From assembly GCF_038957035.1 (NCBI RefSeq), contig NZ_CP152412.1, positions 3,220,501 to 3,284,500 on the forward strand: a stretch of 64,000 nt of DNA, in the 5' to 3' direction. This stretch comes from Bradyrhizobium sp. B097 (GTDB lineage Bacteria; Pseudomonadota; Alphaproteobacteria; Rhizobiales; Xanthobacteraceae). A model generated the notes under the pieces. The model searched no databases and was not told where the DNA came from. It saw only the letters and a list, made by a program, of their open reading frames with translations. Shown here piece after piece: positions 1 to 9,277 of this stretch (position 1 is the first letter of the stretch; the number at the start of each line of letters is the position of its first letter). Both the position numbers and the translations under genes were made by a program.

Positions 1-270
1 GATTGTATCCTGGACCTGGCTGATCGCATTCGACAGAGCGGCGTTCCCGGCGTGATCGTGGTCAATCTGCATCCCGAGAACATCGAAAAGACCCGCGGGA
101 TGCACCAAGCGGTCGTCAAACTCGTCGAGGATGGGTTTGTTCCCTGGACGATGACCGAATGCTTCGATTGGTTCGGAGCGGGCGTGGATCGGAGCCCACC
201 GGCAGACACTTCGGGCGGCATGCGCCCCTGGGTGGCTGAAAGGGTGCGCAGACTACTCAGGGTGAATTGA
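1..270 (+). CDS. C-terminal part of a probable polysaccharide deacetylase-like protein (5' end outside window)
   Basis: The reading frame is open from the first base and ends at a TGA at 268-270, so only the last 89 residues are seen. The segment GVPGVIVVNLHPENI followed by a helix-like stretch and a tryptophan-rich stretch (VPWTMTECFDWFG) resembles the tail of polysaccharide deacetylase / glycoside-hydrolase-like TIM barrels, which often end with a strand carrying a histidine near NLHP. It lies directly upstream of sulfate-activation and glycan genes on the same strand, which fits a surface-polysaccharide role. The catalytic part is missing from the window, so the family call is tentative. 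Confidence 0.4.
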   Translation, partial: DCILDLADRIRQSGVPGVIVVNLHPENIEKTRGMHQAVVKLVEDGFVPWTMTECFDWFGAGVDRSPPADTSGGMRPWVAERVRRLLRVN

Positions 271-375
271 ATCAGAGTTTGCCGTGTCGTTGCGGAGCTG
301 CTTTCCCTCGCCGCGCTTCGAATGTTTTAACTACGTGAGTCTGTACGATCGAGTGCTTGCTCGCTGGAGGTCACT

Positions 376-1170
376 TTGGATTATCTTTCGCGTCTGGAAC
401 ACGAAACAGTTTTTATCCTGCGAGAAGCTTTTGCGCGGGTAAAGCCTATAGCGATGTTGTGGTCGATCGGAAAAGATTCCACGGCGTTACTCTGGATGAT
501 ACGCAAATGCTTCTTTGGTCACGTGCCGTTCCCGATGATCCAGCTCGATACGGAAATGGAGCTGCACGAAGTCTATGAGTTCAGGGATCGGATCGCCAAG
601 GAGTGGAATCTCGATTTCCGAGCGGAGTTATGTCCGCCTGAGTCTGAGATGGACCCGACACTCCCTCCGGCGTCCAGGGCGGCGGCTCGAAAGACGGCAG
701 GTCTGAAAGCGCTGATCGAGCGGGAAAACTACCGCGGAATTGTTCTCGGGATTCGACGCGACGAGCAGAGCATGCGTGCGAAGGAGCGTGTGTTCAGTCC
801 GCGAGCGAGAGATGGCGTCTGGGACTTTCGAAATCAGCCGCCGGAGTTCTGGGACATCTACAAGATGGATCTTCCAGAAGGTTGCCATCTGCGGATCCAT
901 CCGCTGCTTCATTGGACCGAGCTCGATATCTGGCGCTATACGCTGCGCGAGCGCATTCCGATCGTACCGCTCTATCTTGCCCGCGACGGCTGGCGCTATC
1001 GCTCGCTGGGAGAGAAGAATATTACGACCCCCATTCGAAGCGAAGCATCCTCGATCGAGGAGATCATCTCTGAACTCGAACAGACCCGAACGCCCGAGCG
1101 CGCGGGTCGAACCATGGACCACGACTCGGAAGACAGCTTTGAGCGCCTGAGAGCCTCGGGCTATATGTAA
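376..1170 (+). CDS. cysD: sulfate adenylyltransferase subunit 2 (CysD/NodP type)
   Basis: Small subunit of ATP sulfurylase, which makes adenosine 5'-phosphosulfate from sulfate and ATP in the cytoplasm. The 264-residue product has the PP-loop as SIGKDST (residues about 31-37; the usual form is SGGKDS). It also has the family blocks [14 protein letters not shown], the [12 protein letters not shown] segment, RYRSLG, and a C terminus of the TERxGRxxDxD type. The start is TTG at 376, chosen because GGAGG lies 8 nt upstream and no in-frame ATG precedes the conserved N terminus. A CysN-CysC fusion follows 19 bp later, so the pair forms a PAPS-producing unit, as NodP/NodQ do. It is slightly shorter than E. 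coli CysD (about 300 residues) but all core blocks are present. Confidence 0.9.
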   Translation: MDYLSRLEHETVFILREAFARVKPIAMLWSIGKDSTALLWMIRKCFFGHVPFPMIQLDTEMELHEVYEFRDRIAKEWNLDFRAELCPPESEMDPTLPPASRAAARKTAGLKALIERENYRGIVLGIRRDEQSMRAKERVFSPRARDGVWDFRNQPPEFWDIYKMDLPEGCHLRIHPLLHWTELDIWRYTLRERIPIVPLYLARDGWRYRSLGEKNITTPIRSEASSIEEIISELEQTRTPERAGRTMDHDSEDSFERLRASGYM

Positions 1171-1189
1171 GAATTCAGATATCCTAGAA

Positions 1190-3055
1190 ATGAAACAGTC
1201 TTCATATCGCGACCAGCTCAAGCTCGTGGTCGCAGGTCACGTCGATCACGGCAAATCGACTCTCATCGGACGCCTCCTCCACGAAACCGGAAGCCTGCCC
1301 GAAGGCAAGGTGGAGGAGCTGCGTAGAATAAGCGAAAAGCGGGGAATGCCGCTTGAATGGTCTTTCGTGCTGGATGCCTTCCAGGCGGAGCGCGACCAGG
1401 CGATCACAATCGACACGACCTGGATTTGGCTGCGTACGGGGCATCGAGACACGGTCATCATCGACGCGCCGGGGCATCGCGAGTTTCTCAAGAACATGAT
1501 TTCCGGCGCCGCGAATGCCGATGCGGGATTGCTGGTGGTAGACGCCCTTGAGGGCGTGAAGGAACAGACGCGCCGGCACGCCTATCTCTTGAAGCTGCTC
1601 GGAATCAATCAGGTCGTCGTTGCGATCAACAAGATCGATCTGGTTGACAATCTTGAAGCGAGGTTCAAAGAGCTCGACGCCGACGTTCGCGCCTATTTGA
1701 GGGGATTGGGTATAGAGCCCACGGCGGTTGTGCCGATCTCGGCCCGGGAAGGTGATAATCTTACGGCGCTGTCGGTGCGAACCCCCTGGTACTCCGGCCC
1801 GACACTTCTGGAGACGTTCTCCTCCCTGAACGTCGAAGCTCCCGCTTCCGAACGCCCGCTGCGAATCGTCGTTCAAGACGTCTACAAGTTCGACGAACGT
1901 CGCATTATAGCGGGGAAGGTCACATCCGGAAGCGCCCAGGTCGGCGATACCCTGATGTTCTCGCCGCACGACCGGATCGCAAGGATCGCACGTATCGAAC
2001 CGCTCGATCGTCTCAACCCGTCCGACCGAATTTCAGCCGGGGAATCTGTTGGGATCATTCTCGACGAGCAGATATTCGTCGAGCGGGGAAATGTAGCGAG
2101 CCATTTCGCGAATCCGCCGGTGTTGTCGAACGTGTTTCGCGGAAAGCTGTTCTGGCTGGGAGAAAAGCCGTTGCGGGCCGGCGCAACGCTGAAACTGCGG
2201 GCCGGTACGCTGGAAGCGCAGGTGACCGTTCGCGCGATCGAATCCCTGTTGGACCTCGAGACCCTGCAACTTCGTCGTGGCGACATCGTAACGCGCAACG
2301 ATCTGGCTACGGTCAGATTGAGTACCTCGTCGGTCCTCCCGGTGGCGGACGGGCATGACGACAAGATGCTGGGCAGGTTCGTTCTGCTTGACGGCTTTGA
2401 TACCGTGGGTGGGGGCCTCATCGATCTCGATGGGATTCCGGACCAGCGGAGCAATCCGGCTATCAAGGCTGCAAACATCAAGAAAGTCGATCTGCTGGTC
2501 GACCGCTCTGAGCGAGAGATCAGGCATGGTCATAAGGGAGCGGTCATCTGGTTCACAGGCTTGTCCGGCGCGGGGAAATCGACGCTGGCCTTGCGCGCCG
2601 AACGCGCCCTGTTCGAGGCCGGCTGGCAAACCTATGTGCTTGACGGCGACAATCTCAGGCACGGACTGAATTCTGACCTCGGGTTCTCCGCGGATGACCG
2701 GTCGGAGAACATCCGGCGCATCGGAGAAGTCGCCGCACTGTTTGCTTCGGCAGGGCTGATCGTGCTGACAGCCTTTATCTCGCCCTATCAGAGAGATCGA
2801 CGCAAGGCTCGATCAGCGTCCGCAGGCTCATTTCACGAAGTCTACGTGAAGGCGTCGTTGGAAGCTTGCGAGGGCCGGGACGCGAAAGGCCTCTATCGGC
2901 GTGCCCGGGCCGGGGAAATCAAGGAATTTACCGGCGTGTCGGCGCCTTACGAGATACCGCAGGCGCCGGAGCTCGTTATCGATACGGAGCAATCAGACGT
3001 CGAGCGGTGCGTTCACGATCTGACGGAATACATCACGAGAGTGTGCACACGTTGA
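1190..3055 (+). CDS. cysNC: bifunctional sulfate adenylyltransferase subunit 1 / APS kinase (CysN-CysC fusion, NodQ type)
   Basis: The 621-residue protein joins an EF-Tu-like GTPase to an APS kinase. The N-terminal GTPase shows G1 GHVDHGKST (residues 16-24), the ITID switch, DAPGH and NKID. The OB-type domains follow. The C-terminal kinase has a second P-loop GLSGAGKST near residue 457, then DGDNLRHGL and the FISPY motif. Together with CysD it turns sulfate and ATP into PAPS, the donor for sulfotransferases. ATG 1190 follows cysD by 19 bp, and the stop overlaps the next start (TGATG). A sulfotransferase three genes downstream gives this local PAPS supply an obvious user. Housekeeping assimilation is possible but less likely, because no sulfite reductase genes are nearby. 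Confidence 0.93.
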   Translation: MKQSSYRDQLKLVVAGHVDHGKSTLIGRLLHETGSLPEGKVEELRRISEKRGMPLEWSFVLDAFQAERDQAITIDTTWIWLRTGHRDTVIIDAPGHREFLKNMISGAANADAGLLVVDALEGVKEQTRRHAYLLKLLGINQVVVAINKIDLVDNLEARFKELDADVRAYLRGLGIEPTAVVPISAREGDNLTALSVRTPWYSGPTLLETFSSLNVEAPASERPLRIVVQDVYKFDERRIIAGKVTSGSAQVGDTLMFSPHDRIARIARIEPLDRLNPSDRISAGESVGIILDEQIFVERGNVASHFANPPVLSNVFRGKLFWLGEKPLRAGATLKLRAGTLEAQVTVRAIESLLDLETLQLRRGDIVTRNDLATVRLSTSSVLPVADGHDDKMLGRFVLLDGFDTVGGGLIDLDGIPDQRSNPAIKAANIKKVDLLVDRSEREIRHGHKGAVIWFTGLSGAGKSTLALRAERALFEAGWQTYVLDGDNLRHGLNSDLGFSADDRSENIRRIGEVAALFASAGLIVLTAFISPYQRDRRKARSASAGSFHEVYVKASLEACEGRDAKGLYRRARAGEIKEFTGVSAPYEIPQAPELVIDTEQSDVERCVHDLTEYITRVCTR

Positions 3056-4125
3056 TGCGCTCGTTCCAAGTGCGGCCGCTCGAGGAAAGGGAAGTGCCTT
3101 CCTACGACGAATTCCTGAGGCAGAACTCCTGCCTTCCACTCTACGGCATGCCGAGCTTCCTGAGATTTCTGGAGGCCACGACATCCTGCCGCACGCATGT
3201 TCTTCTAGCCTGGTCTGATGGTGCCATCGTGGGGGCGCTGCCTTACGCGGAAATTCTTCGCGAGGGGGTTGGTCGGGTCGTGAACAGCCTGCCGTGGTAT
3301 GGTTCGCATGGTTCAGTCATCCTGAGGCGCCTGGGTCTTGCTTCAGAAGATGCCGATGCGGTCAGGCGCACCCTCTTGTCGGATTTCGTCGCCGTGGCCG
3401 ACGGAGACGACTTGCTTTCAGCCACGATGATCTTGTTGCCGGACGAAGAGGCTCATATCGCCTCATACGACGCGGTTCTCAAGCCGATTGAGAAGGACGC
3501 TCGTATCGGCCAGATAACAGAATTGCCTCCAGCCGATCAGGCGGCATATGGACTTGAATTGGTATTCAAGCAGAAGACCCGTAACCTGGTCCGCAAGTCG
3601 CTCAAGCAGGGATTTTCGGAACAGGTCACGGATGACGACTGGGCTTGGAAGTTTCTGGCTGAGACCCACGCGGAAAACATGGCAGCGATCGGCGGCAAAC
3701 CAAAACCTGAAAGCCATTTTCGCGCTATGCGGGAAACACTTTCGCCGCGCATGCGACGTCTCTCGGTCTGCATCAGCGATGGCACGCCTACAGCGGCTTT
3801 GTTGTTGCTGCTGTCCGGCGATACTTGTGAATACATCACACCCGTTATCGCAAAGGAGTTTCGCCCCAGGCAGCCGCTGACGTTCCTCATCTGGATGGCC
3901 ATGCTCGACGTGATCAAGTCTGGATATCGCCGCTGGAATTGGGGAGGTACCTGGAGTGACCAAGACAATCTGCATCATTTCAAGGCCGGCTTCGGAGCGC
4001 TTGATTTTCCGTACAGCTATCTGGTCAGGGCGCCACACAAGGGCGTCGCGAAGCTCAAACAGCTTAAATCCGAGCTTGGAACATTGTTTCCGAATTTTTA
4101 TGTTTATCCGTACTCGAAGCTCTAG
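3055..4125 (+). CDS. FemAB/GNAT-like acyl- or aminoacyltransferase of a polysaccharide locus
   Basis: A 356-residue protein starting at ATG 3055, which overlaps the cysNC stop. It resembles FemAB-related GNAT-fold proteins found in exopolysaccharide clusters. The N-terminal half has LPLYGMPSFLRFLE and VGALPYAEI. The C-terminal half has LLLLSGDTCEYITPVIAKEFRPRQPLTFLIWMAM and ends with GYRRWNWGGTWSDQDNLHHFKAGFGA, the usual GNAT-like pocket with an F/KxxFGA ending. Such proteins are proposed to add acyl or amino-acid groups to glycans, but the substrate cannot be read from sequence. It is translationally coupled to cysNC. Extending the frame upstream into cysNC is possible but would create a long overlap without a ribosome site. 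Confidence 0.7.
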   Translation: MRSFQVRPLEEREVPSYDEFLRQNSCLPLYGMPSFLRFLEATTSCRTHVLLAWSDGAIVGALPYAEILREGVGRVVNSLPWYGSHGSVILRRLGLASEDADAVRRTLLSDFVAVADGDDLLSATMILLPDEEAHIASYDAVLKPIEKDARIGQITELPPADQAAYGLELVFKQKTRNLVRKSLKQGFSEQVTDDDWAWKFLAETHAENMAAIGGKPKPESHFRAMRETLSPRMRRLSVCISDGTPTAALLLLLSGDTCEYITPVIAKEFRPRQPLTFLIWMAMLDVIKSGYRRWNWGGTWSDQDNLHHFKAGFGALDFPYSYLVRAPHKGVAKLKQLKSELGTLFPNFYVYPYSKL

Positions 4126-4262
4126 AAGGCATCGATAGCAATGCTCGAGGCGAAAAGGTCGGGACTCGGACGCTGGGGCGGGACATGGCGTGGCCGGCCT
4201 AACCGACATCAGCTCGCAGTCCTCTCGCCGATTTCCGCTCTTGTCCGCATGCGGAGCTTCAG
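4126..4262. other. short intergenic spacer
   Basis: This 137-bp stretch lies between the FemAB-like gene and the aminotransferase. I see no open frame of useful length and no stem followed by a T-run. It may hold the ribosome site for the TTG-started aminotransferase, but no strong Shine-Dalgarno match is visible. Confidence 0.4.
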
Positions 4263-5291
4263 TTGATCCCGCACAGCAAGCCGTGGATCGACGCGGCTGA
4301 CATTGCCGCCGTTGTGGCGTGTCTGGAGTCGGGTCAGATCGCCGAGGGAGCGCAGTCTGCCAGACTGGAAGAAGCGCTAGCTGCTCGTCTGAACTCGCCG
4401 CGCGCGATTGTCGTCGGCTCCGGTTCGCAAGCGCTGTTGCTGGCTCTTCGGGGAGTGGGGGCCGCTACCGGAAGCGAGGTCATCCTTCCGACTTATGTTT
4501 GCCCTGAGGTTCTGGCGGTGGTCGAGGATCTCGGAGCGGTTCCGGTACTCGTCGACATAGACGAGGATTATCTGGTCGATTTTGATCAGGTTGCCCAGGC
4601 CTGTACCGCGCGGACGGGGGCAATCATCTTGCCATATCTCTTCGGAACGCCGATCGAGCTCGATCGGCTCCGAACGCTCGGAATTCCGCTGATCGCTGAT
4701 TGGGCGCAATATCTCCCCTCGCGGCAATCGCAACCGTGCTGTGCCGACGTCAAGATACTGTCGTTTCAGGCAACGAAGGTGCTCGCTGCTGGCGAGGGCG
4801 GTGCTGTGCTGGCTGAGGAACCTTTGGCGGAGAGGATTGCCCGCCTAAAGACGGTTGACGGCAGCGAGCATAGAAAGAACTTGTATCCGCTCTCGGACCT
4901 GCAGGCTGCCCTTGCTCGATCGCAGCTTGACCGGCTTGATATCATCTTGAAGCGCAGAAAAGAGATCGCTGACTACTACTTTGCCGAGTTGCGAACGCTC
5001 GACTCCATTCGCCTCCCGGACTCGCTGAAAGATAAAAGCACCTTTTACCGGTATCCGGTCGTCTTGAACGAATCCACAGAAGTAGACCAGCTCATCGAGC
5101 AGTTTGGTCGTCATGAGGTAGCGGTAAGACGCCCTGTCGATACCATGCTTCATCAGTTCCGGCCGACCAGCAGGACATTTCCCGTGGCTGAAGGGCTCTT
5201 CGCCACGACTATATCGTTGCCGATATATCCCGCGATGTCCGATGAGGACGTTGAAACGGTCGTTTCGGTCTCGAGGAGAATACTAGGATGA
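4263..5291 (+). CDS. DegT/DnrJ/EryC1-family sugar aminotransferase (first copy)
   Basis: A 342-residue PLP enzyme of the nucleotide-sugar aminotransferase family. The family lysine is K172 in FQATKVLAAGEGGAV, and D146 in IADWAQYLP contacts the PLP ring. GSGSQALLLAL near residue 53 is the phosphate-binding part. The start is TTG 4263; no upstream ATG fits the domain. The stop overlaps the sulfotransferase start (ATGA), so the two are coupled. Compared with usual DegT proteins (about 370) it is short, with a compressed segment after the PLP aspartate. It probably aminates a keto-sugar nucleotide, but the specific sugar is not evident. Confidence 0.8.
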   Translation: MIPHSKPWIDAADIAAVVACLESGQIAEGAQSARLEEALAARLNSPRAIVVGSGSQALLLALRGVGAATGSEVILPTYVCPEVLAVVEDLGAVPVLVDIDEDYLVDFDQVAQACTARTGAIILPYLFGTPIELDRLRTLGIPLIADWAQYLPSRQSQPCCADVKILSFQATKVLAAGEGGAVLAEEPLAERIARLKTVDGSEHRKNLYPLSDLQAALARSQLDRLDIILKRRKEIADYYFAELRTLDSIRLPDSLKDKSTFYRYPVVLNESTEVDQLIEQFGRHEVAVRRPVDTMLHQFRPTSRTFPVAEGLFATTISLPIYPAMSDEDVETVVSVSRRILG

Positions 5292-6319
5292 TGTCGCAGG
5301 ATTTGCCTCGTCACTTGGCCGGTCTGACGAGCCTCGTCGGCAAGGATATCGACCAGGAAAGGCTGCTGTCAGAGGTCAACAGCTTGGTCGCGCCACTCCA
5401 ACGTGAGTTGGAGGCAACGAGTGCGGAGAGCCAACAGCCGATTGTCTTCATTCTGGGGCCGCCGAGATCGGCGACGACGCTCGTCAGCCAGCTCCTGCAG
5501 GTGACCGGCGCCTTTTCCGTGATCACCAATTTGGCCGCGAAGTTCTGGATGGCACCCGCCTTTGGACTCATGCTTTCCTCGGCATTGACTCCCAAGGACG
5601 AAGACAAGACTCATAGCTTTCGATCGACGCGCGGAGGCACGCAGGGGTTATGGGAGCCGCATGAATTCGGCTATTTCTGGTCCCGCTGGTTTGATCTCGG
5701 CCAGGAGACTCACTTTCTCGATGCTGACGCCCGGCGCCGGCTCGACACAAAGGGCCTGATTGAAGCGGTGCGCTCTATGCAGGCTGCTACGAACAGGCCT
5801 CTGGTCTTCAAGAACAACACATGGTTTTCCTTTCAAGCCGATCTGCTCGCCGACCTGTTTCCGCACGCAGTTTTCGTTTCGTGTAATCGAGACGCATTTT
5901 TCGTAGCGCAGTCGCTGTGGTTCCAGCGGCTCGATTTGTTCGGCGAACCCAGTGGCTGGTGGTCCGTCAAGCCTCCCGACTATGGGGAGATCGTAAGGCT
6001 TCCGCCGCTTGAGCAGGTTGCCAGGCAGGCAGTCTCCATCGAGGCTACCACGCGCGATGCGCTCCAGAAGGTTGATGCCGCCCGCGTCATCGATATTGAG
6101 TATGAGCGGGTGTCGCGCGAGCCGCGCAAGGTTGTCTCGGACATTGCCGAGCTGCTTGGCCGGAGAGGAGGAGAGGCTTTGAAAGTCGACATCGAGAAAA
6201 TCCCGAACCGGTTCGAATCGACGGATCGCGTTCGCCTGAACGACGAATTAGCCAGTGAGTTGCAGGGTGCAATCGGAAGATGGAGGACGGAATTGGGTGG
6301 GAAGACAACACGCGGATAG
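5288..6319 (+). CDS. PAPS-dependent sulfotransferase
   Basis: The 343-residue protein carries a 5'-phosphosulfate-binding loop GPPRSATTLVSQLL at about residues 57-70, a form typical of bacterial sulfotransferases. It also has FVSCNRDAFFVAQSLW, which matches the 3'-phosphate-binding R-x-S block (here NRD with a downstream serine). Its presence in the same strand run as cysD and cysNC strongly suggests it uses locally made PAPS to sulfate a glycan or glycan precursor. The start ATG 5288 overlaps the preceding stop by four bases. The acceptor is unknown. A protein or lipid substrate cannot be excluded. Confidence 0.85.
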   Translation: MMSQDLPRHLAGLTSLVGKDIDQERLLSEVNSLVAPLQRELEATSAESQQPIVFILGPPRSATTLVSQLLQVTGAFSVITNLAAKFWMAPAFGLMLSSALTPKDEDKTHSFRSTRGGTQGLWEPHEFGYFWSRWFDLGQETHFLDADARRRLDTKGLIEAVRSMQAATNRPLVFKNNTWFSFQADLLADLFPHAVFVSCNRDAFFVAQSLWFQRLDLFGEPSGWWSVKPPDYGEIVRLPPLEQVARQAVSIEATTRDALQKVDAARVIDIEYERVSREPRKVVSDIAELLGRRGGEALKVDIEKIPNRFESTDRVRLNDELASELQGAIGRWRTELGGKTTRG

Positions 6320-6369
6320 GCTGAACTATCGCGCGTGGTTTGCATTGCTACCGATCCGGATCGCAAAAT

Positions 6370-7500
6370 ATGAACATCACAGAACCAAGCTTTGATGAAG
6401 CTGAAATCGCGCTGCTGCGCGAATGCCTTGATTCGAAATGGGTGACCCAGGGCCCATTGACCGAACGATTTGAGAAGTTGCTCGCGGAGAAGCACGAGGT
6501 GAAGCATGCGCTGGCGTGCACGTCATGCACCGCGGCGCTCCATCTGGCGACCCTGGCGTTGCAGCTCGGACCTGGGGATGAAGTGATCGTTCCGGCGTTT
6601 ACCTGGGTAACGAGCGCGCATTGTGCCGAATATGTCGGTGCGAAACCGGTTTTCGTCGATATCGATCTGTCGACCTACAATATCGATCCCGAGAAGCTGA
6701 AGGCAGCCATCACGCCGCGCACGAAAGCCATCGTTGCGGTCCACCTGTTCGGTCTCGCTGCTCCGATGGACGAGATCAAGGCCATTGCGGAACCACACGG
6801 CATCGCCGTCATCGAGGACGCTGCCTGTGCAATTGGCACGACGTATAAAGGCAAGCCCATCGGCGCGATCGGCGATATCGGCTGTTTTTCCTTTCACCCG
6901 CGCAAGGCCGTTACGACCGGAGAGGGCGGGGCGGTAACGACCAATCGCGATGATCTTGCAGCGCGCGTGCGCTCACAACGCAACCACGGCTCTACCGGCG
7001 CGCCGGATCCGTCGATCGAGCCTCACGGCCCCTGGACGATGGCGACGTTTGACAATCTCGGCTTCAACTTGCGCTTGTCCGACATCCAGGCTGCGGTCGG
7101 CGTGGCGCAAATGGGCAAGCTCGACCGGCTGCTGGCAGAACGCAGGCGTCTCGGGCGTCGCTATACAGAGTTGCTGATGGAAGTGAACTCGATCGCCAGG
7201 CCGTTGGGTGGGGATGTCGATGGGCACGCGTACCAGTCATATGTCATTCGCGTGCTCGAAGGTGGACGCGAGCGTCGCAATGCTCTGATGACGGCTCTTG
7301 CAGACAAGAAAATTCAAACCCGGCCTGGCACTCACGCGGTTCATCGCTTGGGATACTACGCCAATAAATATGCTTTGAAGCCGGAACAGTTCCCCAACGC
7401 AGCGACCGCGGAGGACACGACGATAACACTGCCGATTTTTCCGGGAATGACCGACGATGATCAGCAACAAGTCGTGAAGATTTTGCGAGCTGTCGGCTAA
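6370..7500 (+). CDS. DegT/DnrJ/EryC1-family sugar aminotransferase (second copy)
   Basis: A full-length 376-residue aminotransferase beginning MNITEPSFDEAEI. Schiff-base lysine K179 lies in FHPRKAVTTGEGGAV. The PLP aspartate is D150 in AVIEDAACAIG, and TSCTAALHLA forms the phosphate cup. A start 30 bases upstream (6340) is possible, but ATG 6370 matches the usual N terminus of the family. It is clearly different from the first copy and closer to PglE/perosamine-synthase-like enzymes that aminate 4-keto sugars. That substrate class is an inference. Its stop overlaps the start of the following glycosyltransferase (TAATG). Confidence 0.85.
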   Translation: MNITEPSFDEAEIALLRECLDSKWVTQGPLTERFEKLLAEKHEVKHALACTSCTAALHLATLALQLGPGDEVIVPAFTWVTSAHCAEYVGAKPVFVDIDLSTYNIDPEKLKAAITPRTKAIVAVHLFGLAAPMDEIKAIAEPHGIAVIEDAACAIGTTYKGKPIGAIGDIGCFSFHPRKAVTTGEGGAVTTNRDDLAARVRSQRNHGSTGAPDPSIEPHGPWTMATFDNLGFNLRLSDIQAAVGVAQMGKLDRLLAERRRLGRRYTELLMEVNSIARPLGGDVDGHAYQSYVIRVLEGGRERRNALMTALADKKIQTRPGTHAVHRLGYYANKYALKPEQFPNAATAEDTTITLPIFPGMTDDDQQQVVKILRAVG

Positions 7501-9110
7501 TGGCGCTCTCGAGGCAAGAGAGAAAGGCGCTCAGAGATTCGCTCGATCAACGTACTCTACCCATTGAGACGCGGTGGGCGCTTGCCGGCCAAAGCCGCCT
7601 GCCAACGAACGAGTGGCATAGTTTTGATCGCACGCCTTGGCAGCATCCCTGGATGAAGGCAGACAACATCGGGCGCTTCGCCGCCTTTAGCAGATCGCGA
7701 TTAGCTCAACTTGAGGACGCGCTGGAGGCTCACGAACGAAAGACACGGCTTTGGCGATGGTTTCGTCAGTTTCCTTTAAAATCGAATCCGAGGAAGAATC
7801 AATACGCCTTTGTTGGAAACATGGCGAATATCAACTACTTCCGGGCGACCCCTCTTAGGCGGCGAAACTTGGACGTAGATCTTGTGCTTTATCCCTACGA
7901 CGATTTCGTGTTTGCGCAGCCGGCGTGGGAAGAATTTGATGGAGAGATAACCGACTTGGGAGAAGATCCGGGCGCGAGGCTTCTCCAGATGCAACTTCCA
8001 GATTGGGTGCATCGGTATCCAACCGAGGCCAATTGGGAGCCTATGCTGCTGGAATCGAAAAGGATGATCGTGACGCCGGAGCAACTTCTCCTTTGGCCCG
8101 AGTACATGCCTTATCTCTCGACGACCGCGGCGCTATCACAGTATGACGCCCTTTTGGTTTCGCAATTTCCCTACCTTGGCTTTTTTTCGGGTCGTCCGTA
8201 TCTGTTTGGACAGATTGGCGGAGAGATTTGGTTCGAAGCATCGCGAAATGACACGTTTGGCATCCTAACTCGCAAGTCGATTGGCGCCTCATATGCGGTA
8301 CTTGTCTCGAACCCGATCACGCTCGCGCACGCTCGCCGCTACGGCCTGCATAATCTACTTTACGTTCCATTGCCTCTCGATGAGGACGTTTACAGTCCCG
8401 GCGATGGCGCTGACATTCGATCTGAATGGCAAGGCCGTGTAGGAGGCGATTTTTTCGTTTTGACGTCGATGCGAATGGACCGTTACTGGAAGGGGGCTCA
8501 GCATGCTCTCGACGGCTTTGCCCGTTTCGCGTCGCAGGCTCCGCAAGCGAGACTGCTTGTCCTGGGTTGGGGGGATGATCTGGAGTTTGCCCAGAGCCAG
8601 TTAAAACACTTGGGCTTGCTTGATCGGGTTCTTTTTCTCCCGACCGTCGGCAAGAAAAGGCTCGTGCGGTATCTTCGCGCAGCGGATGTAGCGATCGAAC
8701 AGTTCGTTCTAGGCTATTATGGTGCATCAGGGCTCGAAGCAATGGCTTGCGGAAAGCCGGTCGTCATGAGAATCGAGCGAGAGCAGTATGATGCTCTCAT
8801 CGACGTCGGGGCGCCACCGGTGCTACATGCAGAGAACAGCTTGGACGTCGAAAGGCATCTTAGCGCTCTCTACGGCGATCGTGCGTTGTGCCGGCGCATT
8901 GGAGAGCAGACGCGGGACTGGTTTATCAGGGCACAATCGTCGGAAAGATGGTCTAAGGTTTACCGCTTGCTGTTGGAGGCTATGGCAGCCGGGATCCCGC
9001 TATCGTTTTCTGACTCACCGTTGCTTGAGCCGCTTTCCAAGGAAGAGCTGGAGTACCATGCAGATCAACTTGCATCGGCTCCGCCTTTTCCTCACTACGT
9101 CGACCCGTGA
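7500..9110 (+). CDS. glycosyltransferase, GT-B/GT4-like, variant active-site motif
   Basis: A 536-residue protein starting at ATG 7500, sharing one base with the upstream stop. The C-terminal half is a GT-B donor-binding domain: FVLTSMRMDRYWKGAQHALDGF, LLVLGWGDDLEFAQ, RVLFLPTVGKKRLVRYLRAADVAIEQF, then GASGLEAMACGKPVV. The second glutamate of the GT4 EX7E motif (in LEAMA) is present. The position eight residues before it is glycine instead of glutamate. The N-terminal half has NINYFRATPLRRRNLDVDLVLYPYDD, a Rossmann-type acceptor domain. The gene is noticeably AT-richer than the rest of the window. Donor and acceptor are unknown. Confidence 0.75.
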   Translation: MALSRQERKALRDSLDQRTLPIETRWALAGQSRLPTNEWHSFDRTPWQHPWMKADNIGRFAAFSRSRLAQLEDALEAHERKTRLWRWFRQFPLKSNPRKNQYAFVGNMANINYFRATPLRRRNLDVDLVLYPYDDFVFAQPAWEEFDGEITDLGEDPGARLLQMQLPDWVHRYPTEANWEPMLLESKRMIVTPEQLLLWPEYMPYLSTTAALSQYDALLVSQFPYLGFFSGRPYLFGQIGGEIWFEASRNDTFGILTRKSIGASYAVLVSNPITLAHARRYGLHNLLYVPLPLDEDVYSPGDGADIRSEWQGRVGGDFFVLTSMRMDRYWKGAQHALDGFARFASQAPQARLLVLGWGDDLEFAQSQLKHLGLLDRVLFLPTVGKKRLVRYLRAADVAIEQFVLGYYGASGLEAMACGKPVVMRIEREQYDALIDVGAPPVLHAENSLDVERHLSALYGDRALCRRIGEQTRDWFIRAQSSERWSKVYRLLLEAMAAGIPLSFSDSPLLEPLSKEELEYHADQLASAPPFPHYVDP

Positions 9111-9277
9111 CGGAAGCCCTCCGTTCACAGCCTACGAGAGGCGCAGGCTTTTCGACAAGCTCCTTGCACGGCGCAATGACAGCGTATCTCTTCGATGTCT
9201 ACCGGGTTGAAGAATTGTCCATGTTTCGGTAGCCGAGGGCAGCCAAGGCCCTGTCCTGGAGTTGGTCTTCGAGGCGC

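Noticed and set aside
2866..3054. Longer N terminus for the FemAB-like protein
   Set aside because: The frame is open upstream only because it overlaps the APS-kinase part of cysNC in another frame. ATG 3055 at the stop is the natural start.
376..3055. Nod-factor sulfation genes (nodP/nodQ) of a symbiosis island
   Set aside because: No nodA, nodB, nodC or nod-box is visible. The neighbours are polysaccharide genes, so a surface glycan role is favoured.
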